DNA of 64,000 nt, from NCBI GenBank assembly GCA_015657535.1, contig JADHZB010000618.1, forward strand, positions 1-64,000, written 5' to 3'. This document shows, one piece after another, positions 57,644-64,000 of this stretch. This DNA is from Nephromyces sp. MM_2019 (lineage: Eukaryota; Apicomplexa; Aconoidasida; Nephromycida). The notes under the pieces are model-generated. The model did not search any database, was not told the DNA's origin, and saw only the letters and a program-made list of their open reading frames with translations. Within the stretch, counting starts at the first letter, position 1. The number at the start of each line of letters is the position of its first letter. Made by a program: the position numbers and the translations under genes.

Positions 57644-58219
57644 CTAAATAAATATAAAGCAAATTAAATTTATGAAATAGAGAATGAAGCTGAGGTATAT
57701 AATAATACATCCAATAGAAATATAAACTTATGAGTGCAATTCTACAGAATTTGCATAAAACTTCGAATTGTTAAATTTTAGTTTTAAGATATCTCTCTCC
57801 TTTTAAACTAAATTATTATTATGAGAACTTAATAGTATAGCAAAAGATTTGTGTATAAGCATATGCATATAAGATGATTGAAGATAAAACCTTTACTAAG
57901 TGATAATTATAGTTATCTCACAAAGAATAAAACATGACCCAAGCTCTGACACATGAACACAATGATGATATATTAATATCATTTGACGCTCTTCAGTTTT
58001 TACCGATGTGATCATGTAATCATATATAACACAGTTGTACCTAAACTAAAAGAACAGCATTCCATTGGTAACAAGCCCAGCTAAATCAATTGAATAACTC
58101 AGATTGTATAACTACTTTTTTAAAAATTCTCACATCAAGGGGATTTAAACATGAAAATATCCAAAAACTAGAGAATTCCTATTTTTATACTTATGATATA
58201 TTAATCATCTTGTATTAAT
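57644..58219. other. Spacer with unresolved 5' sequences
   Basis: May hold upstream exons of the minus-strand membrane-protein gene. A + strand stretch at 57933-58010 (ATG to TGA, 25 codons) and an overlapping minus-strand open stretch both look mildly coding, and neither can be linked to a neighbour. The promoter of the + strand gene starting at 58220 must also lie here. Confidence 0.35.
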
Positions 58220-61200
58220 ATGAATAAATTTGTAGCCAGGATTAGGCAAAATATAACTTCTCCTTCGGGAGCCTACCAAAATGCTGTATCAAGAATTTCT
58301 GAGGACTGGGCTGGAATTCATTTGCCAAAGACACTATATCATTATTCCCAAAGGAGAAAAAAAAAATGCTTCCACCAAAGCAAGGTTACGATAACTTTTA
58401 CATTATTATTTCGATACACCTATATACCTAAATCCACAACAAGGAGACATGTAAATTTTAAAACAGCAAGACAGATTCAAACCCCAATAGGCTGCTTTTT
58501 CTTTAAAAATGATCATTTTCACTACACAAATGTTTAAGTCAAAATACTTTAAATCTATATTCCAGAAAAACATTACAAACTGATCTTTTTTTTTACTTAA
58601 CTTTTGTGTATTTATTATTATGTTGTACTCACAGGTACAGATGCACTCTGATTACCTAAATCCAAAAAATTTGGATTCAAACTCAGACCAAGACACTCTA
58701 TTGGATTCCAATCGAATAGTAAAACTTCTTTATACAGTTTCAAAACATCGACAAAGGGATAAGACCACGTTAAAAATTCTAGAAATTACCCTCAAATGTC
58801 TAAGACTCGATCATTTTACTCTTGACGCTACACACATTAGCATGCTATTTTCAGCTATCGGAAATATCATGGATAGTGATAAAAGAGAATTAAAGTATAT
58901 GACTACACTTAACCTACCCATTTCGAATAAAAGAAAAGACCTTTACGCAAACGAAACAACAAACCCAAATCTTCAGATATACAAGGATACATTTACTACA
59001 CCCAATAAGCAAATTATGAGCCCCTACATTTGGTTTATTAAGGAAAAGTACAATCAGCTCGCACGATTTCAAAGCCCCTTGTTTTCTGAAAACATCCAAC
59101 TCTTTGCAGATATATTATCCCTAACTTGTAGCAAGATCGACCGATTTAAGGATTTTGAAATGTCAAATTTACTCAGAAGTTTGAATAAATTGTATATCTC
59201 TGATCCTGTCCTTTTAGCACTGATTCTGAATCAATTAGAAACTATTTACAAAGGTTTGTTTATATCACAAAATTACATAGAACTTTTTATATTAAAATTG
59301 ACTCAAGGCTAAAATAACAAACTTTATTATGCTTTAATATATTGCTGTACCTTTTATCTTATAAGTTTTTCTATATTAGACGATTGAAACTTCGATAACT
59401 ATAAATCACCTAGTACACAAATTCTTATTACTCATCCTCTAAATATTCAATTTACACAATCCAACAATTTTAAGTGTAGCTTAATCTAACTGCTTCATTC
59501 TTTATACGATTTATTCTGACATCTTCAATTCTTTAACACTTTAGCAATAGATCCATGTTCCCATTTCCAAACCTACTAAGATAGCTAAAAATATACTGTG
59601 TAAACATTTTTAAATAGCTTGTAATATAATCAACATCAAGAACATATTACATTTTTTTCAATAAGCTTAGCTTATCTATCCTTAAGATGAATAAACATTT
59701 TTAATTTATATACGCAGATCAATTTAGCCCCAAGTTAATCATCAACACATTTCTCTCACTATCGAAGCTTCTTACTTCAATGCCTTTGACTAATCATGCC
59801 CGGATGAAACTCCATTTATTTATTTGTTTTAAGATTAATGAATTTAGTGTACATAAACTGACTGGGCAAGATATAGCTAATATATTTATCAGTTTTCATA
59901 AATTAGGCTTCCTTCTCCCTGTTGTTTTATCACAGCGTCTTAATTCTCGATTATCAAATTTGCTTGTCAACAATAAGGTAATCAATTTGAAACCATTTTA
60001 ATCGGAAAATTTGAAGCTATACACATTTCATAATATAAATCTCTAAACCTTGACATATAACATGAAAATTTGTGAAGCCAAATTAACACAGTGTAAATAT
60101 ATATTTTCAAATTTTTTTTTTCTAAACCTTCTGAAAATTTGTGTTTGAAAAATTTAGCCTGTTCGATAACTCACCAAGTTCTTTTTGATAAATTTATTTT
60201 TTTGGAATCACAGATATCAAATATACATATGAGCCAGATATTATTTTATCTCAATGATGTGAATGGGCTATCATGTTTTTCTAAGATCCCACAAAAAGCA
60301 ATTCTACCATATATACCTAAAAATGAGGCTTGCCACTTTTCTCCTGAGGACAAAAATTTATTTCAAGCAAGCATAGATAAAACCCAAATTGTTGAGAATT
60401 TGGTTATTTTCCGATATCTACTAAGGCATGCCACAGATAAAATGAAAGATTTCGAAAGGAGTGAATTACTTTCTTTTTTAGGTGCTATAGGAAATGGCAA
60501 GGTTGATTATCCACCCCTTACTCTCTCTATTCTTAAACAGTTATCAATAATATTTTTAGACCCTAAGACACATCAAATAAGAAATTTACCCACAATTTAT
60601 GATTACAGCATCTTATTAATAAATTTGGTCAAAATTATGCAGTGGAATTTTGTGAATTATCTATCAGATACCTGTATATTTAAGAGAGATGATCAGTATT
60701 ATGGAAACTTGAATATACAGCCTTTAAAAGGTGCCTCATGGCCAATACATTTAGTGTTTATAAATTTTGTCAGCTTGTTATCCTCACAACTTAAACGACT
60801 CATAGATAGCAATAGCATGATCAGTACTGATAAAAAAGCACTTGCTTATCCTTTGAGTAATATCCATTTCAGCTTACTTATCTCATCCTTTTACAACATC
60901 AACCTCATAGAAAAATTATTACTGCTAAGATTCAAAGATATTTCTACAGTTGAACCTCCAGAGATTAGCAACATAGAGTCTAGGCAATGGTATATAAGTT
61001 GGACAGCCTTATTATTAGCAAATTTTAATATCTCAATTACTCAGAAAGGAACCTTTTATTTAAAGGGCTTTACATCAAATACTTATTTCAGTAGATCAAG
61101 TTATCTAATAACTCGCAACCTTTCCCAATTTTCTTTTGAAGGACTCCAAGTTTGTTAACTTTGTTCTCTGCCTATCGAGTCAATTCTTATTCTATCTTTT

Positions 61201-61541
61201 GTATTGAAGCTTAATTAACCAACTCTAAATAACTAAGTTATATTCCTTGCCTTCACATAATTTTCATTTATATTCCCAGAATCTTTAAAAATTGATTCAC
61301 TTGTTACTACTTGTATTTACAGGTGATGAACAACACCATTGACCTGATACTCTCAACACTTAATTTATACCAATCTCGATATAACAAACTCAAGAGTGAA
61401 TCAAGCATGCAAAAGGATGTTAGTGAGACAGTAAGCTACATACTCCTAAACGACTTTGAAAACTCTTCAACGAGCTTAATTAAGGAAGCAGCATGTGGAC
61501 CTTACTCAGCGGATTTACTGCTTCTACCTAATAAACCATAG
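58220..61541 (+). CDS. Large helical-repeat (HPR/OPR-like) protein, probably mitochondrial
   Basis: Five exons in phase: 58220-58384, 58635-59253, 59718-59977, 60214-61149 and 61323-61541, giving 732 residues. The N-terminus (MNKFVARIRQ...) is basic and lacks acidic residues for about 27 positions, as in a mitochondrial presequence. The body is made of paired amphipathic helices with recurring units such as MSNLLRSLNKLYISDPVLLALI, TGQDIANIFISFHKLGF and RSELLSFLGAIGNG. This Leu/Phe-rich pattern of roughly 35-40 residues is typical of the heptatricopeptide/octotricopeptide repeats that apicomplexans use in organellar RNA binding and fragmented mitochondrial rRNA assembly. I see no RAP domain at the C-terminus. 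The acceptor at 60213 was preferred to the AG at 60164 because it keeps frame. It is convergent with the transporter gene. Confidence 0.7.
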
Positions 61542-61820
61542 ACGCAAATAAATCAATATAATGAACCGATAATCTCCTATCAAACATCAGGATATGGATG
61601 ATATACTTTTTAGCTTTGCTAGTTCATCTAATAGTGATTTTATTCACTAATCTCAAGTTATCTTGTAACTAAAAAATTTATTTGGCAAAATATATTGGTT
61701 TTAAGTACTTAGCACTTCACAAAAATTCTAGTTTAAAGGTAATTAGCTTTTTACAAAAGTTTTTATAGATTGAACTATTCGGTATCAAAATGTTCAAAAT
61801 GATATCGTAAGACTCGATTA

Positions 61821-63923
61821 TCAGTCATCATCAGAGGAATCCTCCAAATTATCATATTCTTTTTTCATAACTTCTTTGATAAATGCCTGATCTTGTCCTA
61901 TAAACATAAATATATTGATCATTAATCAATTCAATACAAACACATGCTGTTCTCATTTACCAAAACAACACCCAAGCCCATGAATTAATTTTACATGAGG
62001 ACTCACCGTAGGTAAAATGTAGTAGCCCATATAAAAAGAATGAAAAAGACCAAGGAATAACAGTTTGATATAATAAAGCTTGGGCCAAAGCATATGCATT
62101 TCCAGTTCTAAGGCCTATAGACATTTCTTGAATGGGGAGATTTGACCGTTCATACCCAAACACCATCTCGGCTAAGATACCTACTAGAGGGGCCCCTAAT
62201 ATTGATGCACACGAGCCCTCTAGTGCAATAATCTATATTCATATTTTGAAATTTTTCCTACTATAATTAGTAAGCTATTTAAATTCCTTACCATTGCAAA
62301 AACTGTTCCACGCTTATCTGGCCTCACAACATCTGCTAATAACGGCCTATTCACAGCAATACCAGCAATAGAAGTCAAACCAACAAAAAGAGCTATGAAT
62401 AAGTAGTAGATGAAATAATCTGGACTCTTTGGTAATACAACATACACTAGAATTACTAATGGTACCCTTCCAAGAATAGCCAATTGCCCTAAATAACAAG
62501 CACAAGATTATTAGATGCACAAAAAAGGTATATTTACTAGAGCTTACCGATTAAAGGCCTCCCATGAGACTGAGACCAGTCATGCATCTTGTCTCCAAGT
62601 TGGCCACCGATCAAACCTCCACCAGCTGCACCAATAAGCAGGGCACCTGTTATACTTGCAGCTTGAACATCAGTCATCCCACAATACTGGAAAAACATTG
62701 TATTAAAGCTCAATGCTGACCATGGAATCGTACCTAACAATCCCTTGAAATTGTGTTGCATGTGAATTAATTAATAAAATTGCTTCAACAAACAAGAATA
62801 AGTTTAACCTACTTCAATGGTAACAATTACAATACTTGGCCTCCTCAACGTCTCAGAAAAGATGATACTATAATGCTCTAAATAATCTTTCACTAGAGTA
62901 GTTTCTTCATTTTCCTTATTGAGCAAAGTTTTAAGTTTTGTCTTTCTTTTGAACTCTTTCATAAAAACTATGATAACCACAGAAAGCAGTATACTTAAAA
63001 GTCCCACGACCATGAAACATAATCTCCATGCCTGATTTAGTTTATTTAATTTACAAAAACTAATTTTCAAGGAACTCAAAGAATATAATATAATCCAATT
63101 AAGACTTACAAGTATTGAACCAACTTGAAGAAATGCAACAGAGGTTGTAACTATCCCCCCTATTAATCGACCTATACATGAAGAAAGTTGAACTATACCA
63201 AAAGCTAAACCTCGGCCTGTTTCAGTTACATCAGCTAATATACTTTGTGAAATTGGCCCAACAGAACCCAAGAAAAAACCATTTATAGCTCTGAGCAAAA
63301 TCACCTAATAAAAAATTCATTTATAAATACCTGTCCTCTGGAACAGTTCTAACACTCCAAAATAGACTAATATGACCAAGTTAGAATATATTCTCATAAA
63401 TCATTTAACTAGCTAAAAGCACATATTAATTGAGAGCAATGGATCATCTAGGACTCTTAAAGAGCTTATCAATATTGTTTAAACCACTTAATTCATTACA
63501 AACAGTATGAAAGAGTCTCACCTGCCATAAATCACTAACCCAGGCCAAGCCTATAGTCGCTACACCCCATGCAAATGTGCCCAAAGCCAAAATCCATTTC
63601 CTTGATCCTTTATCAGCTAGAAATCCCCATAAAGGGCTTCCAATGCTTAAGCACAATGTTTGAACTAATGTAATCTGTCCAAGTAATAAAGGGTGAAGAC
63701 TAAGCTCAACTTCAAGTGCTCTGTAACTAGATGGAAGAAGTTGATCATCACACCCGTCTAGACCTGCTGTAACATTTACTATTGCAAGTGAAGTTTGCTT
63801 ACGTCTTTTTAATTTGCTTGGAGACCCCACAGAGGAAATTGATTCATTCTCATCCTCGGGATATTTTGAATCAATAACAGCTTGCTTGACAGGGTGATAT
63901 GCAATGAATGGCTCGCTTGCCAT
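61821..63923 (-). CDS. Major facilitator superfamily transporter (Spns-like)
   Basis: Secondary transporter with 12 predicted membrane spans. Seven exons in phase: 63923-63522, 63304-63110, 63031-62813, 62743-62548, 62488-62292, 62232-62007 and 61897-61821, giving 503 residues. The MFS motif between helices 2 and 3 is visible as GFLADKGSRKWIL (family form GxLaDrxGRrxxl), and its pseudo-symmetric copy is GGQLGDKMHDW later on. AINGFFLGSVGPISQSILAD and GRGLAFGIVQLSSCIGRLIGG cover helices 4 and 5, where Spinster-like proteins have a similar GxG...P...D/E pattern. A basic and acidic cytosolic loop (FKRKTKLKTLLNKENEE) separates the two halves. The end is acidic. The substrate is unknown. The last exon gives a short hydrophilic tail after helix 12. 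Confidence 0.85.
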
Positions 63924-64000
63924 TATTGTTTATATTTAGATAAATTGCACTGGCAAAAATTTTTAAACAATTTAAATTTTATATTTTCATCTTTATCTTG

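Noticed and set aside
60121..60213. Upstream extension of the exon at 60214 (frame open from about 60139)
   Set aside because: Using the AG at 60164 breaks phase with the preceding exon; the pyrimidine-rich acceptor ending at 60213 keeps it.

Overview
The window looks like a nuclear contig from an AT-rich, intron-rich protist, most likely an apicomplexan or close relative. I read about 70% A+T, GT-AG introns in nearly every gene (mostly 50-800 nt), asparagine- and threonine-rich low-complexity inserts, a GPI-anchored cysteine-rich surface protein resembling coccidian SRS/SAG antigens, a large helical-repeat protein of the apicomplexan mitochondrial HPR/OPR type, and a spermidine synthase that resembles the Plasmodium enzyme. 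The species is not identifiable from the sequence alone. Stop codons appear standard in all well-supported genes. Exon models below were made by hand from splice consensus and reading-frame phase, without transcript data.

Layout. 0-5 kb: a large PP2C phosphatase (+) whose introns and exons are full of simple repeats. 6.5-13 kb: a short basic protein resembling the ribosome-biogenesis factor FSAF1/C1orf131 (+), spermidine synthase (+), and a secreted EGF-like protein (+). 13-18.3 kb: proteasome subunit alpha-3/alpha7 (-) and a partly resolved minus-strand gene. 18.5-21.7 kb: an F-box-like/LRR protein (+) and an acidic-tailed unknown (+). 23.8-28.3 kb: TIM22 (+), convergent with an unknown type II membrane protein (-). 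32.2-35.1 kb: TFIIB (+). 36.9-41 kb: a 13-exon SANT/Myb protein resembling GON4-like (+). 45.8 kb: the SRS-like surface protein (+), alone between two gene-poor tracts. 48-49.3 kb: two poorly supported short-exon genes in divergent orientation. 49.4-55.5 kb: apparently non-coding sequence holding a strongly diverged direct duplication with a spacing of about 1.25 kb. 55.6-64 kb: ribosomal protein eL35/uL29 (-), the 3' end of a small membrane-protein gene (-), a helical-repeat protein probably of the mitochondrion (+), and a major facilitator transporter (-).

The mix is mostly housekeeping: transcription initiation, 60S ribosome, 20S proteasome, mitochondrial inner-membrane import, polyamine synthesis and transport. 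Two secreted or surface proteins are the most likely host-interaction genes. No operon-like organisation, mobile element, tRNA, rRNA or CRISPR array could be supported. Several long tracts without long ORFs still contain short open stretches flanked by usable splice sites, so the true gene count is probably higher than a simple ORF view suggests.
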